Shown: positions 10,021-20,012, counted from the first letter of the stretch. The stretch: 64,000 nt of DNA from Neisseria sicca (GCF_003044565.1 NZ_POXG01000001.1:496001-560000); one strand, 5' to 3'. The notes: generated from the letters alone by a model not told the origin. A program made the numbers and translations.

Positions 10021-10834
10021 TGATGTCTTTTCCGAAGAATTGTTCGCCCAGTTTTTTCAGCGTGCCGTCGGCTTTCAGCTCGTTGATTGCCGTGCTGAAT
10101 TTCGCCACGACTTCGTCATTGCCTTTATTGACAATCAAGCCGGAACCGACTTTTTCATCTGCAGGCGCAGACCAAACGATTTTCACGCCGGCATTCGGGT
10201 TTTTCTTCAGATAGTCCAAAACAGCCAATTCATCGTTCAAAGTCGCATCGGCGCGTTTTTGTTCAATCAGGGTCAGCGATTGCGCCAAACCGTCCACTGC
10301 CACAAGTTCCGCACCCGCAGCTTTGGCTTTTTCGCCGTAGTTACTGGTCAGGGATTGCGCGGTTTTCACGCCTTTGATGTCGTCAATGGATTTGATGTTG
10401 CTGTCGTTACGCGCCACCAAAACCGCACCGCTCCAGCTGTAAGGTTCGGATTTGTCGAATGTCGCTTGGCGTTCGGGGCTGGTCAGACCGACTTGGTTTG
10501 CCACCACATCGAAACGTCCCGCCTTCAAACCCGCCATCATCGAATCCCATTGCGTTTCTTTAAACTCGACTTTTACGCCTAATTTTTCCGCAACGGCGCG
10601 GGTAACTTCCACATCGTAGCCGGTCAGCTTGCCGTCTTTGTCGTGGTAGGTAAACGGCGCGTAAGTACCTTCGGTACCGACGGTAATCGTACCTTTATTG
10701 TTGATGCGCTCGATTAAAGAACCGGAAGCGTTGGCAGATTGAGCGGGAGCAGAAGAAGACGCGCTGCCGCCCTCTCCGCCGCAGGCCGCCAAAACCAATG
10801 CGGTCATGCCGCCGAGTACGAATTTTTTCAACAT
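10010..10834 (-). CDS. Amino acid (cystine-type) ABC transporter substrate-binding lipoprotein
   Basis: 274 residues. A lipoprotein signal with lipobox LVLAAC (Cys about residue 18) is followed by a Ser/Ala-rich tether and a type-3 solute-binding fold: GTITVGTEGTYAPFTYHDKDGKLTGYDVEV, then WDSMMAGLKAGRFDVVANQVGLTSPERQ. These are signatures of polar amino acid binding proteins, closest in style to cystine binders (FliY/TcyA type). A strong AGGAGAAG lies before the ATG. First gene of the importer operon. In Neisseria the lipidated form would sit on the outer face of the inner membrane or at the surface; substrate is inferred. Confidence 0.88.
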   Translation of the reverse strand: MLKKFVLGGMTALVLAACGGEGGSASSSAPAQSANASGSLIERINNKGTITVGTEGTYAPFTYHDKDGKLTGYDVEVTRAVAEKLGVKVEFKETQWDSMMAGLKAGRFDVVANQVGLTSPERQATFDKSEPYSWSGAVLVARNDSNIKSIDDIKGVKTAQSLTSNYGEKAKAAGAELVAVDGLAQSLTLIEQKRADATLNDELAVLDYLKKNPNAGVKIVWSAPADEKVGSGLIVNKGNDEVVAKFSTAINELKADGTLKKLGEQFFGKDISVK

Positions 10835-10966
10835 AATCTTCTCCTGAAGAAAAAGTGTGCGAGGGCAGCATTCTAAGTGAAATTACGGCAAACACAAAGA
10901 ATACTTTCTTATAACGCTTATTCCGAAACGGATGAATGAATCCAAAAAACCTGCATTTTTCAAGCA

Positions 10967-11019
10967 AAGGTCGTCTGAAAAGGGGGATAAGCTCCTCTTT
11001 TCTGCTTTCAGACGACCTT
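10967..11019. terminator. DUS-pair hairpin in the spacer between the cystine operon and efp
   Basis: AAAGGTCGTCTGAAA and TTTCAGACGACCTT around a 25-base loop. The 372-bp spacer 10835-11206 holds this hairpin, a second at 11152 and the operon promoter region; I see no gene in it. Confidence 0.65.
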
Positions 11020-11151
11020 CTTATCGTTCGCGCCATGATTCGGCTTGATATTCGCAACAATGGTGCTGCGCACAGATTCAAAGGGAGCGCCAAACTGTTT
11101 TGCCTGCGGTTTGGAGTCTTAAATGAAAGCACAGAAATAATCCGACATAAC

Positions 11152-11185
11152 AAAAGGTCGTCTGAAAATTTTCAGACGACCTTTT
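11152..11185. terminator. DUS-pair terminator after efp
   Basis: AAAAGGTCGTCTGAAAATTTTCAGACGACCTTTT-type perfect hairpin, 21 bp beyond the efp stop on the minus strand. Confidence 0.85.
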
Positions 11186-11206
11186 ATCTTGAACCGCAGC
11201 TGATGC

Positions 11207-11767
11207 TTAAGCGCGTTTGCGGAATTCGCCGGTACGGGTATCGATTTCGACTTTGTCGCCGTTTTCGATGTAAGACATCACTTGGATTTCAGTGCCGCCG
11301 ACCAGACGCGCGGTTTTCATTACTTTACCGGAGGTATCGCCTTTAACGGCAGGCTCGGTGTATTCAACTTCGCGTACGATGATGGTAGGCAGCTCGACAG
11401 AAATAGGGTTACCTTCGTAGAAAGTTACTTCGCATTGGTCTTCCATACCGTCAACGATGAATTTCAACGCGTCGCCGATGTTGTCGGCTTCGATTTCGTA
11501 TTGGTTGAATTCTTCGTCCATGAAGACGTACATAGGATCGGCAAAGTAGCTGTAAGTACAGTTTTTGCGGGACAGGATGACGACGTCGAATTTGTCGTCG
11601 GCTTTGTAAATGGTTTCGGAAGCGGCACCGGTCAGCAGGTTTTTCAGTTTCATGCTGACTTTGGCGGAAGAGCGGCCGCCTTTGATGTATTCGGTTTTTT
11701 GAACGACCATAGGATCGTTGCCGACCATGAATACGTTGCCGGCGCGCAGTTCTTGTGCTGTTTTCAT
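11207..11767 (-). CDS. efp: Elongation factor P
   Basis: 186 residues. EF-P enters the ribosomal E/P site and relieves stalling at consecutive prolines. The tip loop reads KGGRSSAK with Arg at residue 32, the residue that is rhamnosylated in the EarP subfamily, instead of the Lys of EpmA-type EF-P. The usual three beta-domains are complete, ending [13 protein letters not shown]. Start at 11767 gives the standard N-terminus [13 protein letters not shown]; an open extension to 12124 overlaps earP and is not EF-P-like. It is located 41 bp after earP on the same strand, so substrate and modifying enzyme are neighbours. Confidence 0.97.
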   Translation of the reverse strand: MKTAQELRAGNVFMVGNDPMVVQKTEYIKGGRSSAKVSMKLKNLLTGAASETIYKADDKFDVVILSRKNCTYSYFADPMYVFMDEEFNQYEIEADNIGDALKFIVDGMEDQCEVTFYEGNPISVELPTIIVREVEYTEPAVKGDTSGKVMKTARLVGGTEIQVMSYIENGDKVEIDTRTGEFRKRA

Positions 11768-11807
11768 GTATTGTCCAATCAAATCGGTTGTAAATAAACG
11801 CGCTATT

Positions 11808-12959
11808 TTAGCGTATTTTTTTATACTTTGAAATAAAGGCAGCGAGTTTTTCAGGGGCTGACGGCTGCTCGAAAAGACAACGGCTCCACTCCTCCGCGCC
11901 TTGCCGCCAGTTGTTTTGGTGTTGTTGCAGGGTTTGCCAACATTCGAGGCGTTGTGTTGCAGATAAAGCCTCTCCGCCGTTGAGGTCGTCTGAAAGGCGG
12001 CAGTGTGCCGATGCGGTTTCAGGCGAGTAGAAACCGTGTGCCTTATCCCAAAAGGCGTGGAGTTTGTCGAGATGGACGTTTTCATCTTGCGGGTAGATGT
12101 GCCAAAAAAAGGGTTTGCCCGCAAGCTGGGCGCGCACGAAACTATCTTCGCCGCGTATCACGGCGCAGTCGGCGAGGTGTAGCAGTTTGTCGAAATCATG
12201 TTGCGGAACGAAAGGGATTTTGACGAGGCGGACTGAGGTCGTCTGAAAAACATCGCCGTCGTTTTGCAGGGCATTTTGCGGAATGACGCCGCTTTGTTTG
12301 AGGCTGTCGATGATTTGCGTCCCAGCCAGCAACAGAGTAAACGCGCTGCCTGCCTGTTGCCACATATCCAGCCACTTTGCCCAAACATCGCTCCGATAGC
12401 CGAAAAGCAGCCATTCGGGCGCGTTTTTTTCGGGAAGCATCAGCCGCTGACGCAAGGCTTCGGTATCGAAACGGACGGCGTCGCGATAATCCCGCTCGCG
12501 TATCAACCCGCCGCTTTTTTCGCTGAAACCCATAAACCAAAAATATTTTTGAACGCCTTCCTGCGGCGAAGGCATCAGGTGCAGCCTCTCATTGCTTTCT
12601 TCCGCGCTCAAATACTCCCAATTCAGCCAAAGCGGTTTATGCTGACGGATGATGTGCAACACATTTTCAGGCAGGTCGCAGGCGAAAGTTTCTATAACGA
12701 TATCGGGAAAGGGCGCGGTATCAATGTCTGCCGCTTCGGCATGCCAATCGCGGACATGAATATCCTGATGGACACAGGGAACATCAGGCAAATCAGGGCA
12801 AAGCGCACGCAAGGCGAACACATCATCCGTCCACAAATGCACCTGCCAACCAAGTTCACGATGCAAAACACGGGCAAGCCGCAGGGAAACGCCGATATCG
12901 CCGAAATTGTCGATGACGTTGCAAAAAATCCAACAAACAGGAAAAACGTGTGTATTCAT
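11808..12959 (-). CDS. earP: EF-P arginine rhamnosyltransferase
   Basis: 383 residues, GT-B fold glycosyltransferase that moves rhamnose from dTDP-rhamnose to Arg32 of EF-P. The N-terminus has [22 protein letters not shown], with the two conserved aspartates (17 and 21 here) of the family active site, and the C-terminal domain has [25 protein letters not shown] with the catalytic Glu region. Start at 12959 is chosen because upstream in-frame codons are DUS-derived (KRSSET). Two DUS words lie inside the gene (read as VFQTTSV and CRLSDDLN). Immediately upstream of efp, whose Arg32 matches. Confidence 0.95.
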   Translation of the reverse strand: MNTHVFPVCWIFCNVIDNFGDIGVSLRLARVLHRELGWQVHLWTDDVFALRALCPDLPDVPCVHQDIHVRDWHAEAADIDTAPFPDIVIETFACDLPENVLHIIRQHKPLWLNWEYLSAEESNERLHLMPSPQEGVQKYFWFMGFSEKSGGLIRERDYRDAVRFDTEALRQRLMLPEKNAPEWLLFGYRSDVWAKWLDMWQQAGSAFTLLLAGTQIIDSLKQSGVIPQNALQNDGDVFQTTSVRLVKIPFVPQHDFDKLLHLADCAVIRGEDSFVRAQLAGKPFFWHIYPQDENVHLDKLHAFWDKAHGFYSPETASAHCRLSDDLNGGEALSATQRLECWQTLQQHQNNWRQGAEEWSRCLFEQPSAPEKLAAFISKYKKIR

Positions 12960-12968
12960 AAAGACTTG

Positions 12969-13001
12969 AGGTCGTCTGAAATCGGTTTCAGACGACCTTT
13001 T
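12969..13001. terminator. DUS-pair hairpin between the small membrane protein gene and earP
   Basis: AGGTCGTCTGAAA and TTTCAGACGACCT with a 4-base loop, only 10 bp upstream of the earP ATG. On the minus strand the A-rich end follows, so it may attenuate rather than fully stop transcription into earP. Confidence 0.6.
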
Positions 13002-13006
13002 CAAAA

Positions 13007-13285
13007 CTAAAACGCGCCGAAATAGTGGAACAAATACACAATCAGCAAAACGATCGGAATAAACAGCAACATGGTTTGACGTTTCAAATCAAACTCTTGC
13101 TTAAGATGATGCTTGATGGTTTCGAAGAGGATGAATTTGAAGAGAAACGTCGCTTCGCAGGCAAGGATAATGCCGTTGATTAAGTGTTGCGCCTCGTCTT
13201 CGGGCGGATTGACGACGAAAATAGCAAGCGTGATTAAAGGTATCAGGCAGACGATAAGCCAGCGGATGATAAGGATTTTGGGCAT
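13007..13285 (-). CDS. Small three-helix membrane protein of unknown function
   Basis: 92 residues with three hydrophobic segments (about 4-24, 38-56 and 70-90) separated by short polar loops; the middle loop is basic (KHHLKQEFDLKRQ). No recognised family motif. It is upstream of earP on the same strand with a DUS hairpin between them. The translation has no shadow-frame features and ends cleanly before the hairpin, so I treat it as real, but with no functional clue. Confidence 0.6.
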   Translation of the reverse strand: MPKILIIRWLIVCLIPLITLAIFVVNPPEDEAQHLINGIILACEATFLFKFILFETIKHHLKQEFDLKRQTMLLFIPIVLLIVYLFHYFGAF

Positions 13286-13368
13286 GGTGTGACGGATAAA
13301 ATAAGGATGATGGAAAAAAGCAAGTCGGCAGTTTAGTCTGTTCGGGAAAGGATTTCAAACGGATGGTT

Positions 13369-13425
13369 AGGTCGTCTGAAATCCTGTTTCAGCAAACCCA
13401 AACCCGTTTTCAGACGACCTTTTTA
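13369..13425. terminator. DUS-pair terminator after the alpha/beta hydrolase gene
   Basis: AGGTCGTCTGAAA and TTTTCAGACGACCTTTTT around a loop that contains a further TTTCAG. Sits 15 bp past the hydrolase stop. Confidence 0.7.
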
Positions 13426-13439
13426 TTCAATACCGCCTT

Positions 13440-14192
13440 TTACAATGCCTGAAACGCCTGTACTGCCGCCCAAATTATTTCGGGCTGCTCCTTAATCGCT
13501 TCATGAACGGCAAACGGCACATTCATCAGATGCACATTAGGCAATTCGGTTTTCAGTTCTACCCAATCATCAAAGGCAAGCAGAAAATCAGCTTCTCCGC
13601 GTATTGCCAAGACATTAGCTGTGATTTCACGGACGCTTTCGTTGGGATAACCGCTTGCGCTTTCATCCAACCACATGGCTTTCAATGCCGCAATCCATTT
13701 TTCGGCATCGGGTTCGGGATTGGCTGCCTGATAAGCGGCAAGCTGTTCCGACAGGTTTTCTTCTACGATATTAAGGTTCAGCGCTTCAAACATCGACCGT
13801 ACGCGATTCAAGTGTTTTTGATGCCACTCTGCGCCTACCGTGATGATTTTCTCAACATTTTCATCTTCAGCACCAAGACGGTAAGCAGTTATTCCTCCGT
13901 CGCTGAAACCGAACAGACTGTAATTTTCCACGCTTTCACTGCGCAGGATTTGGCGCACATCATCGGCTACTTGAGCATAGGTCAATACGGTAGTGCCAAG
14001 CGTGGAGCGTCCGTGTCCGCGCGTATCGACGGCAATCATGCGGTAGTGTTGCAACAGGCGCGGCAGCAGCGGTTCAAAATCGCTAATCGAGCCAAAACCG
14101 CCGTGAAGCAAGACCATGACGGGAGCGGCTTCCTTACCGCCGATTTGATAGTGCAGGCTTGCGCCTTGATGGTTAAAAAATTTGGACTGCAT
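13440..14192 (-). CDS. Alpha/beta hydrolase
   Basis: 250 residues with the alpha/beta hydrolase plan: oxyanion region LLHGGFGSISDFE (about 29-41), RGHGRS (about 58-63), nucleophile elbow GFSDGG (Ser about 96), an acid in IRGEADFLLAFDDW and a late His in FAVHEAIKEQPE (about 228). No signal peptide, so cytoplasmic. Ribosome site AAAAGGT precedes the ATG. The sequence resembles small esterase/epoxide-hydrolase-like proteins annotated generically; the substrate cannot be read from the sequence. Single gene between two DUS hairpins. Confidence 0.85.
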   Translation of the reverse strand: MQSKFFNHQGASLHYQIGGKEAAPVMVLLHGGFGSISDFEPLLPRLLQHYRMIAVDTRGHGRSTLGTTVLTYAQVADDVRQILRSESVENYSLFGFSDGGITAYRLGAEDENVEKIITVGAEWHQKHLNRVRSMFEALNLNIVEENLSEQLAAYQAANPEPDAEKWIAALKAMWLDESASGYPNESVREITANVLAIRGEADFLLAFDDWVELKTELPNVHLMNVPFAVHEAIKEQPEIIWAAVQAFQAL

Positions 14193-14281
14193 GGTTTACC
14201 TTTTCAATCTATCCGGAGTATCTGTATAGGAAACATCAAAGGGCTTTTGGATTCCAACACAGATATTGAACATTCGCAAAG

Positions 14282-14329
14282 GGTCGTCTGAAAACGGCTT
14301 GGGGCTGTATCTCCGTTTTCAGACGACCT
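14282..14329. terminator. DUS-pair hairpin after nnrD
   Basis: GGTCGTCTGAAAACGG and CCGTTTTCAGACGACC, stem of 16 bp, 10 bp past the nnrD stop on the minus strand. Confidence 0.75.
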
Positions 14330-14338
14330 CCTTCCTTC

Positions 14339-15238
14339 TCAATTTTTTGTTTTATCCGTCATCAGCCGATTCCTCAACCATCGGGCAGCGGGTGCGATTT
14401 CGCCTGCCAGCATACCGGCTTCCACGCCCGATGAATGTTTGATGACATCCGCCGCTGCGCCGTGCAGCCATACGCCGGCACAGGCGGCTTGGAATGGGGC
14501 AATGCCTTGTGCGAGCAGGCTGCCGATGATGCCGCTTAAAACGTCGCCGCTGCCTGCGGTGGCAAGTCCGGCGTTGCCGCTTGGGTTGGTATAGACCGTG
14601 CCGTCGGGTGCGGCGACCAGTGTGCGGTGTCCTTTTAAGACGGTTACGACTTGGAACGTTGCGCTGATGGTTTGGACGGCAGACATTCTGTCCTGCTGGA
14701 CGGCTTGGGTGGATGTACCGAGCAGGCGGGCGGCTTCGGCGGGGTGCGGGGTCAGAACCAGATTGCTGCGTTTTTGAGCGGCTTCTCGTGTTTCTGAATT
14801 CGACCTTGCCAGCAGGGTCAGTGCGTCGGCATCAAGCAGCAGCGGCACGTCCTGATTTTGCGTCAACACGTTATTTAAGATTTGGTTGGCGGTTTCGTCC
14901 AAACCCATGCCGCAGCCGACCGCCCATGCGCTGATGTCCTTGCGTTTCAGCAAGTCTTCAGCGGTTGCCAGCATGATTTCGGGGCGTTCGGGGATAACGG
15001 CGAAGGGCAAGGCGGTTTGATTAAAGCCTGCCCACACTTTGCCGCTGCCTTGATAAATCGCGGCGGTGGAAGCGAGGACAACCGCTCCGCTCATGCCCGA
15101 TGCGCCGCCGACGATGGCGAGCGTGCCGTATGTTCCTTTGTGCGACTCCGCTTGGCGCGGGGTGAATACGTCTGGGAACTGCGAGGTCGTCTGAAAAAAA
15201 TCGGGCGTATCGGGGAGCGTATAGGACGGGTTCATCAT
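14339..15238 (-). CDS. nnrD: ADP/ATP-dependent NAD(P)HX dehydratase
   Basis: About 299 residues, a ribokinase-fold enzyme that repairs hydrated NADH and NADPH. Motifs: [24 protein letters not shown] (substrate/nucleotide loop), [32 protein letters not shown], and [25 protein letters not shown] with the catalytic Asp. Only the dehydratase half is encoded; the epimerase (NnrE) domain that is fused in E. coli is not in this gene. Two adjacent ATGs at 15238/15235; the first is taken. A DUS lies in the N-terminal coding region, read as DFFQTTSQ. Divergent from the cytochrome b561 gene 134 bp away. Confidence 0.92.
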   Translation of the reverse strand: MMNPSYTLPDTPDFFQTTSQFPDVFTPRQAESHKGTYGTLAIVGGASGMSGAVVLASTAAIYQGSGKVWAGFNQTALPFAVIPERPEIMLATAEDLLKRKDISAWAVGCGMGLDETANQILNNVLTQNQDVPLLLDADALTLLARSNSETREAAQKRSNLVLTPHPAEAARLLGTSTQAVQQDRMSAVQTISATFQVVTVLKGHRTLVAAPDGTVYTNPSGNAGLATAGSGDVLSGIIGSLLAQGIAPFQAACAGVWLHGAAADVIKHSSGVEAGMLAGEIAPAARWLRNRLMTDKTKN

Positions 15239-15371
15239 CAATCTGCCTGAGTTTGGTAAAATAGCGGTTGCGTGGCGAAAAGAGGTTGGAATCCCTCTTT
15301 TATCGACTGTTGTTTTCACGATTCTACCGCCCCGTATAGGAACACTACAACCGCACAACAAGGAATATTAA

Positions 15372-16031
15372 ATGAAACAAAAAGTCAAAGTCTGGGATTT
15401 GCCGACGCGCCTGTTTCACTGGCTCTTGGTCTTATCGGTCGGATTTATGTGGTACAGCGCGCAGGCAGGCGGCGGGATGCTGGTTTGGCACTTGCGCTGC
15501 GGGCTGCTGATCGTCGGACTGATTATCTTCCGCCTGTGTTGGGGCTTGTGGGGCAGCGATACGGCTCGGTTTGCACAATTCGTGCGCGGCCCATCGTCCA
15601 TCCGCCGTTACCTGCAAGGCAGCCTGACGGAAAACGAACAGCCCGGACACAACCCTTTGGGCGCGCTGATGGTCATCACGCTGATTGCGGCGGTCTTACT
15701 GCAAGTAACGACGGGGTTGTTTGCCGCCGATGAAAACACGTTTACTGACAGCGGCTACCTGAACCATTTGGTCAGTTCGGACACGGGCAGCCTGATGCGC
15801 AAAATCCACGTCAATTTCTTCAATCTACTGGCGGCTTTGGCAGGTCTGCACATTTTCACGGTTTTGGCGTATAAATTTTTGAAGAAAAAAGATTTGATCC
15901 ACCCGATGATCAGCGGCTACAAACATATCGAAGGGCAAACTGTTGCCTTGAAATTTGCTTCCGCTGCCAAACTGATTGCCGCATTGGCGGTCGCGGCAGC
16001 GGCGGTGGCTGCGATTTTGATGTTGAAATAA
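15372..16031 (+). CDS. Cytochrome b561 family protein
   Basis: 219 residues with four main membrane helices and a fifth at the C-terminus (KLIAALAVAAAAVAAILML). Conserved histidines for two b hemes lie in RLFHWLLVLS, LVWHLRCGLL, RKIHVNFFN and LAGLHIFTVLAY. The N-terminal KVWDLPTRLFHW is the diagnostic start of this diheme electron-transfer family (bacterial cytochrome b561, also seen as hydrogenase/sulfite-oxidase partners). No partner redox enzyme gene is adjacent, so the electron partner is unknown. AAGGA precedes the ATG. Confidence 0.9.
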   Translation: MKQKVKVWDLPTRLFHWLLVLSVGFMWYSAQAGGGMLVWHLRCGLLIVGLIIFRLCWGLWGSDTARFAQFVRGPSSIRRYLQGSLTENEQPGHNPLGALMVITLIAAVLLQVTTGLFAADENTFTDSGYLNHLVSSDTGSLMRKIHVNFFNLLAALAGLHIFTVLAYKFLKKKDLIHPMISGYKHIEGQTVALKFASAAKLIAALAVAAAAVAAILMLK

Positions 16032-16063
16032 CCAAAGTCGGCAGGTTTTCATCATGCCGATGC

Positions 16064-16107
16064 AAAAGGTCGTCTGAAACGGCAATTCCGTTTTCAGACG
16101 ACCTTTT
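16064..16107. terminator. Bidirectional DUS-pair terminator (cytochrome b561 / aspA)
   Basis: AAAAGGTCGTCTGAAACGG and CCGTTTTCAGACGACCTTTT between convergent genes, A-run on one side and T-run on the other. Confidence 0.88.
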
Positions 16108-16121
16108 CTTTATGCCCTATC

Positions 16122-17519
16122 TTACAAATGCGGGTTCATCAGGTTTTCGGGCGACAGGATGCGGTCGAGTTCGGCTTCACTCAAGAGGCCGCGTTCGAGT
16201 ACGACTTCGCGCACGCCTTTGCCGGTTTGGGCACAGATTTTGCCGACCAAATCGCCATTGCCATGTCCGATATACGGGTTCAGATAAGTAACCAGACCAA
16301 TGGAGTTGAACACATAACGTTCGCAGATTTCGCGGTTGACGGTAATGCCTTTGACGCATTTTTCGGCGAGATTTACGGCGGCGTTGCCCAACAAGGAAAT
16401 GGTTTCAAACATACATTGCGCGATAACCGGCTCCATCACGTTTAATTGCAACTGCCCCGCTTCGGCGGCGAAGGTGATGGTGGTGTCGTTGCCGATGACT
16501 TTGAAGCAGACTTGGTTGACCACTTCGGGAATCACGGGATTGACTTTGGCAGGCATAATCGACGAGCCTGCCTGCATTTCCGGCAGGTTAATCTCTTTCA
16601 AACCGGCGCGCGGGCCGGACGACAAGAGGCGCAAGTCGTTACAGATTTTCGATAATTTCACCGCCGTGCGCTTCAATGCACCGTGTACCATCACATACGC
16701 GCCGCAGTCGGAAGTCGCTTCAATCAGGTTTTCGGTCAATTTGCAATCCAAGCCGCTGACTTCGGACAATTTTTTCACCGCCAAAGCCGCGTAGCCTTTG
16801 GGCGTGTTCACACCCGTGCCGATGGCGGTTGCGCCCAAGTTGACTTCCAACAACAAGGCGCGCGTGCGGTCCAGATTCAAAATCTCTTCTTCCAGCAACA
16901 CTTGGAAAGACTGAAACTCCTGCCCCGCCGTCATCGGCACGGCATCTTGAAGCTGGGTGCGCCCCATTTTCAAAACATCTTTAAACTCATCGGCTTTGGC
17001 GGCAAACGCGTCTTTCAGCAACGCCAATTTTTCCAGCAGTTCGCCGACACTGTAATACACCGCCAGCCTGAAGCCGGTCGGATACGCATCGTTGGTGGAC
17101 TGGCTGGCGTTCACATGGTCCATCGGATTAACGATGTCGTAGCGGCCTTTTTCGTAACCCAACACTTCCAAAGCAAGGTTGGCAATCACTTCGTTGGTGT
17201 TCATGTTGACCGAAGTCCCCGCGCCGCCCTGATACACATCGGACGGGAATTGGTCGAGACAGCGGCCTTTAAGCAACACTTCGTCGCAAGCCTTTTCAAT
17301 GGCAGCGGCAATTTCAGGTTTTACCGCGCCCAGTTCACCGTTTGCCTGCGCGGTCGCTTTTTTCACCATCACCATGCTGCGGACAAACTGCGGCACGTCG
17401 GAAATTTTTTGATTGGAAATTTTAAAGTTTTCCACCGCGCGCAAAGTATGGATGCCCCAATACGCCTCGGCGGGGATTTCGCGGTCGCCCAGCAAATCGT
17501 GTTCGATACGGACAGTCAT
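16122..17519 (-). CDS. aspA: Aspartate ammonia-lyase
   Basis: 465 residues. Converts L-aspartate to fumarate and ammonia, feeding the TCA cycle. The fumarase/aspartase superfamily signature [11 protein letters not shown] is present with its flexible SS loop, together with [28 protein letters not shown] and [12 protein letters not shown], which separate AspA from fumarase C. GAGAAGGTAAGAGAA precedes the ATG. Monocistronic between a DUS terminator and a 180-bp upstream spacer. Confidence 0.97.
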   Translation of the reverse strand: MTVRIEHDLLGDREIPAEAYWGIHTLRAVENFKISNQKISDVPQFVRSMVMVKKATAQANGELGAVKPEIAAAIEKACDEVLLKGRCLDQFPSDVYQGGAGTSVNMNTNEVIANLALEVLGYEKGRYDIVNPMDHVNASQSTNDAYPTGFRLAVYYSVGELLEKLALLKDAFAAKADEFKDVLKMGRTQLQDAVPMTAGQEFQSFQVLLEEEILNLDRTRALLLEVNLGATAIGTGVNTPKGYAALAVKKLSEVSGLDCKLTENLIEATSDCGAYVMVHGALKRTAVKLSKICNDLRLLSSGPRAGLKEINLPEMQAGSSIMPAKVNPVIPEVVNQVCFKVIGNDTTITFAAEAGQLQLNVMEPVIAQCMFETISLLGNAAVNLAEKCVKGITVNREICERYVFNSIGLVTYLNPYIGHGNGDLVGKICAQTGKGVREVVLERGLLSEAELDRILSPENLMNPHL

Positions 17520-17656
17520 TTCTCTTACCTTCTCATTCGTTGGTTTATCAAGTAATGTGCATATGCAGGCGGAACATTAGACCGTTTTGCATGGGTTGTC
17601 TAGCTGCAAATGCACCGTTGTTATCAAAGCAGGAAAAACACTCCCACCCGAAAGAC

Positions 17657-17691
17657 AAAAGGTCGTCTGAAACCTTTTCAGACGACCTTTT
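17657..17691. terminator. DUS-pair terminator after the DMT transporter gene
   Basis: AAAAGGTCGTCTGAAA and TTTCAGACGACCTTTT, 6 bp from the transporter stop. Confidence 0.82.
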
Positions 17692-17697
17692 ACATGC

Positions 17698-18573
17698 TTA
17701 CATACCGACCAGCCCCCGTATCTGCGGCCAGTAAAACAAACAGGCAATGGCGCAGACGGCGACGCTGATGCCTGCGGCGTTGATGCTGCTGATTTTTTCT
17801 TTAAACGCCATCGCGCCGACCAACGTTCCCAAGACGATGACGCCGATGTTCATGCCTGCGAAGACCAGCGTCGGATTGTCTTTCATCATTTGGTGGGCGG
17901 TGATGTAGGTAACGATGTTGGCAAAGTTCAAACCGCCCAAAACGATGCCGCCGAGAATGCCTTCTTTCGTCCATTTGGTCGATTGGGAGAAAAGGTAGCC
18001 GAACATCAAAATACCGGCGAGGCTGAAGGCGACCAAGAGGTTGCCGGAAAACGCCGTACCGCTTTTGGCAAGCTGTTTGAAGAGGATGTCGATGATGCCG
18101 TAGCCCGCCCAAACGCCCGCAAGCAGCGTGATTTGCGTACCCAATCCGCCCGATTTCTTGCCGCCGTCGGCTTTCCACAACAGGCAGAACAGAGCCACAA
18201 ACGCCAAAACGATGCCTATCAGCCTGCCTTCGGTCAACGCTTCGCCAAAAATCACGAACGCAGAAATAATCGGCAATATCAAAGACAAACGCTGCGCCGC
18301 ATCAGACTTGACGATACCCGCCGCATCAACCGCCTTGCCCATAATCACAAACACCGAAGGCAGCAACACGCCCAGCGCGCCAAACAACCACCACGTCGGC
18401 AAAAAGGCTTTCGGATTGCTCAAATCGGGTTTCAACACCCAAGCCGTCAACGCGACCGCGACGATGTAGTTCACCGCCACCGCCTGCGCAACGTCGATTT
18501 TGTTCTTACGCGCCAATTTGAGCAATACCGACACAGACACGCTGCACAATATGCTTGCCAATAAATAAATCAT
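17698..18573 (-). CDS. EamA/DMT superfamily transporter
   Basis: 291 residues with about ten hydrophobic helices in two repeated halves, the EamA pattern; helix 1 starts at residue 2 (IYLLASILCSVSVSVLLKLA) and the last ends near LFYWPQ. The drug/metabolite superfamily exports or imports small metabolites; nothing in the sequence fixes the substrate. A strong AAAGGA precedes the ATG. The gene stands alone, between a DUS terminator and a DUS-containing spacer. Confidence 0.8.
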   Translation of the reverse strand: MIYLLASILCSVSVSVLLKLARKNKIDVAQAVAVNYIVAVALTAWVLKPDLSNPKAFLPTWWLFGALGVLLPSVFVIMGKAVDAAGIVKSDAAQRLSLILPIISAFVIFGEALTEGRLIGIVLAFVALFCLLWKADGGKKSGGLGTQITLLAGVWAGYGIIDILFKQLAKSGTAFSGNLLVAFSLAGILMFGYLFSQSTKWTKEGILGGIVLGGLNFANIVTYITAHQMMKDNPTLVFAGMNIGVIVLGTLVGAMAFKEKISSINAAGISVAVCAIACLFYWPQIRGLVGM

Positions 18574-18678
18574 GTTTTTCCTTTGATTAAGTGTGTCGGA
18601 TGCACCGGACAGATTTCAGACGACCTTCTTTGTGTCCTGTTTTTCTATTTAGTTTCCCGCCAACGACCCCTATAAAAA

Positions 18679-18714
18679 TTTCAGACGACCCCGGAATGCA
18701 AAGGTCGTCTGAAA
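18679..18714. terminator. DUS-pair hairpin after the J-domain gene
   Basis: TTTCAGACGACC and GGTCGTCTGAAA with an 11-base loop, 20 bp past the stop; another single reversed DUS sits nearby at about 18615. Confidence 0.6.
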
Positions 18715-18733
18715 ACAAGGCGGGCTGTCGCGC

Positions 18734-19354
18734 TTAGAACCAAGTATCCAAAGACATGCGCTTGTTGTCCGTCAACTTGATGAATCCGGCTGCCAGACGG
18801 TAAACAAACCAAACCGATACCAAAAACAGTACCACGGCGCCGAGTCCGATCAACGCAGTGAGTTTACTCAATATAAACCCCGCGAGACCGCCCCAGAAGG
18901 TTTTAATCAGATAATCTGCATGGTTATTATAAACCGAGTCGCTCATATCGCCACGTTTCACATACGCCAAGATGATGCCGGCAACCGGCATGACGAAGGT
19001 AAGCAATCCCAAAGCCAACAAGGCATACATCGCCATAACGTAAGTACGGTCGCCGTCTCGGCGCAACACTTCCGCCGTATTACCTGCCTGTTGGCTGTTG
19101 GCCTGTTGGTTGGCGGTCTGCCCGTTTCTGCCGCTGAATTCACGGAGCGACTCGTCGTACCATGCCCGACGTTCAGGATCGACCAGCGTATCATAAGCCT
19201 GACGGATTTCCTTGAAACGCTCTTCCGCATCAGGATTGCCGGGATTACGATCGGGATGGTATTTCATTGCCGAATCGCGATAGGCTTTTCTGATTTCTGC
19301 AATGTCCGCATCCGCCGAAATGCCGAGAATTTCATAAAAATTACGGTTTTCCAT
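18734..19354 (-). CDS. J-domain (DnaJ-like) membrane protein
   Basis: 206 residues. Residues 4-68 form a J domain ([35 protein letters not shown]) with the HPD tripeptide needed to stimulate an Hsp70 ATPase. A Gln/Asn-rich linker (about 75-95) follows, then three hydrophobic segments (about 107-130, 155-172 and 174-192). No zinc-finger or substrate domain of true DnaJ is present. It is therefore a membrane-anchored co-chaperone-like protein, probably recruiting DnaK to the inner membrane; the client is unknown. Confidence 0.85.
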   Translation of the reverse strand: MENRNFYEILGISADADIAEIRKAYRDSAMKYHPDRNPGNPDAEERFKEIRQAYDTLVDPERRAWYDESLREFSGRNGQTANQQANSQQAGNTAEVLRRDGDRTYVMAMYALLALGLLTFVMPVAGIILAYVKRGDMSDSVYNNHADYLIKTFWGGLAGFILSKLTALIGLGAVVLFLVSVWFVYRLAAGFIKLTDNKRMSLDTWF

Positions 19355-19529
19355 ATTAGGGTGTGCCTCTTTGGTTTGTGTTTGCCAAAGCCCGATACCG
19401 TGAAATCACGATAACAGGCTGTTTGACAGAATAAAAACAGATATAAAATCAGGCATTGTGTTCTTTTTATAAAACCTTCAAATTTGCCCGAATCTGCGTT
19501 TCCCGACTTAAAAACCGTTTTGCATCCCT

Positions 19530-20012
19530 TTAAACGGCGACCTGTACATCTTGCGGATTCAAAGCCCGCAAAGCCTGCGGGCTGATACCGATGATAAATC
19601 CGCGCTTGCCGCCGTTGATATAAATCTTGTCCAAATCCCAAATACTTTTTTCAACATAAACAGGCAACTGGGTTTTCATACCGAAAGGCGTCGTCCCGCC
19701 CACCAGATAGCCCGTCCATTTGTTTGCCTGTTTCGGTTCGGCAGGCTCGATGTGTTTCATGCCCAAATCGCGCGCCAGATTGCGGGTCGAAATCTGCCTA
19801 TCGCCGTGCATCACTACGACCAACCCTTTCTTCGCTTCGTTTTGCAGCACGATGGTTTTGACCACCCGATGCTCGTCCACGCCGAACAACTGTGCAAACT
19901 GCCCCGTCCCGCCGTGTTCTTCATAAACATAAATATAAGGCTCAAAATCAATTTGATGTGTACGCAAGAAACGGACGGCAGAAGTAACCGGATAATCGGT
20001 ATTTTTGCTCAT
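19530..20012 (-). CDS. ybaK: Cys-tRNA(Pro)/Cys-tRNA(Cys) deacylase
   Basis: 160 residues, YbaK/EbsC type of the ProRS editing-domain family. It hydrolyses cysteine mischarged on tRNA-Pro. Features: YPVTSAVRFLRTHQIDF at the start, YEEHGGTGQFAQLFGVDEHRVVKTIVL, the conserved Lys in RVVKT, and the core loop YLVGGTTPFGMKTQLPVYVE, ending GKRGFIIGISPQAL. Single gene divergent from the Rid-family gene. Confidence 0.92.
   Translation of the reverse strand: MSKNTDYPVTSAVRFLRTHQIDFEPYIYVYEEHGGTGQFAQLFGVDEHRVVKTIVLQNEAKKGLVVVMHGDRQISTRNLARDLGMKHIEPAEPKQANKWTGYLVGGTTPFGMKTQLPVYVEKSIWDLDKIYINGGKRGFIIGISPQALRALNPQDVQVAV

Noticed and set aside
10936..11346. Plus-strand frame across the efp terminator
   Set aside because: Runs through two DUS hairpins and antisense into efp; no protein-like pattern.
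11768..12124. Extended N-terminus of EF-P
   Set aside because: Overlaps earP and has no EF-P homology; the family start is at 11767.
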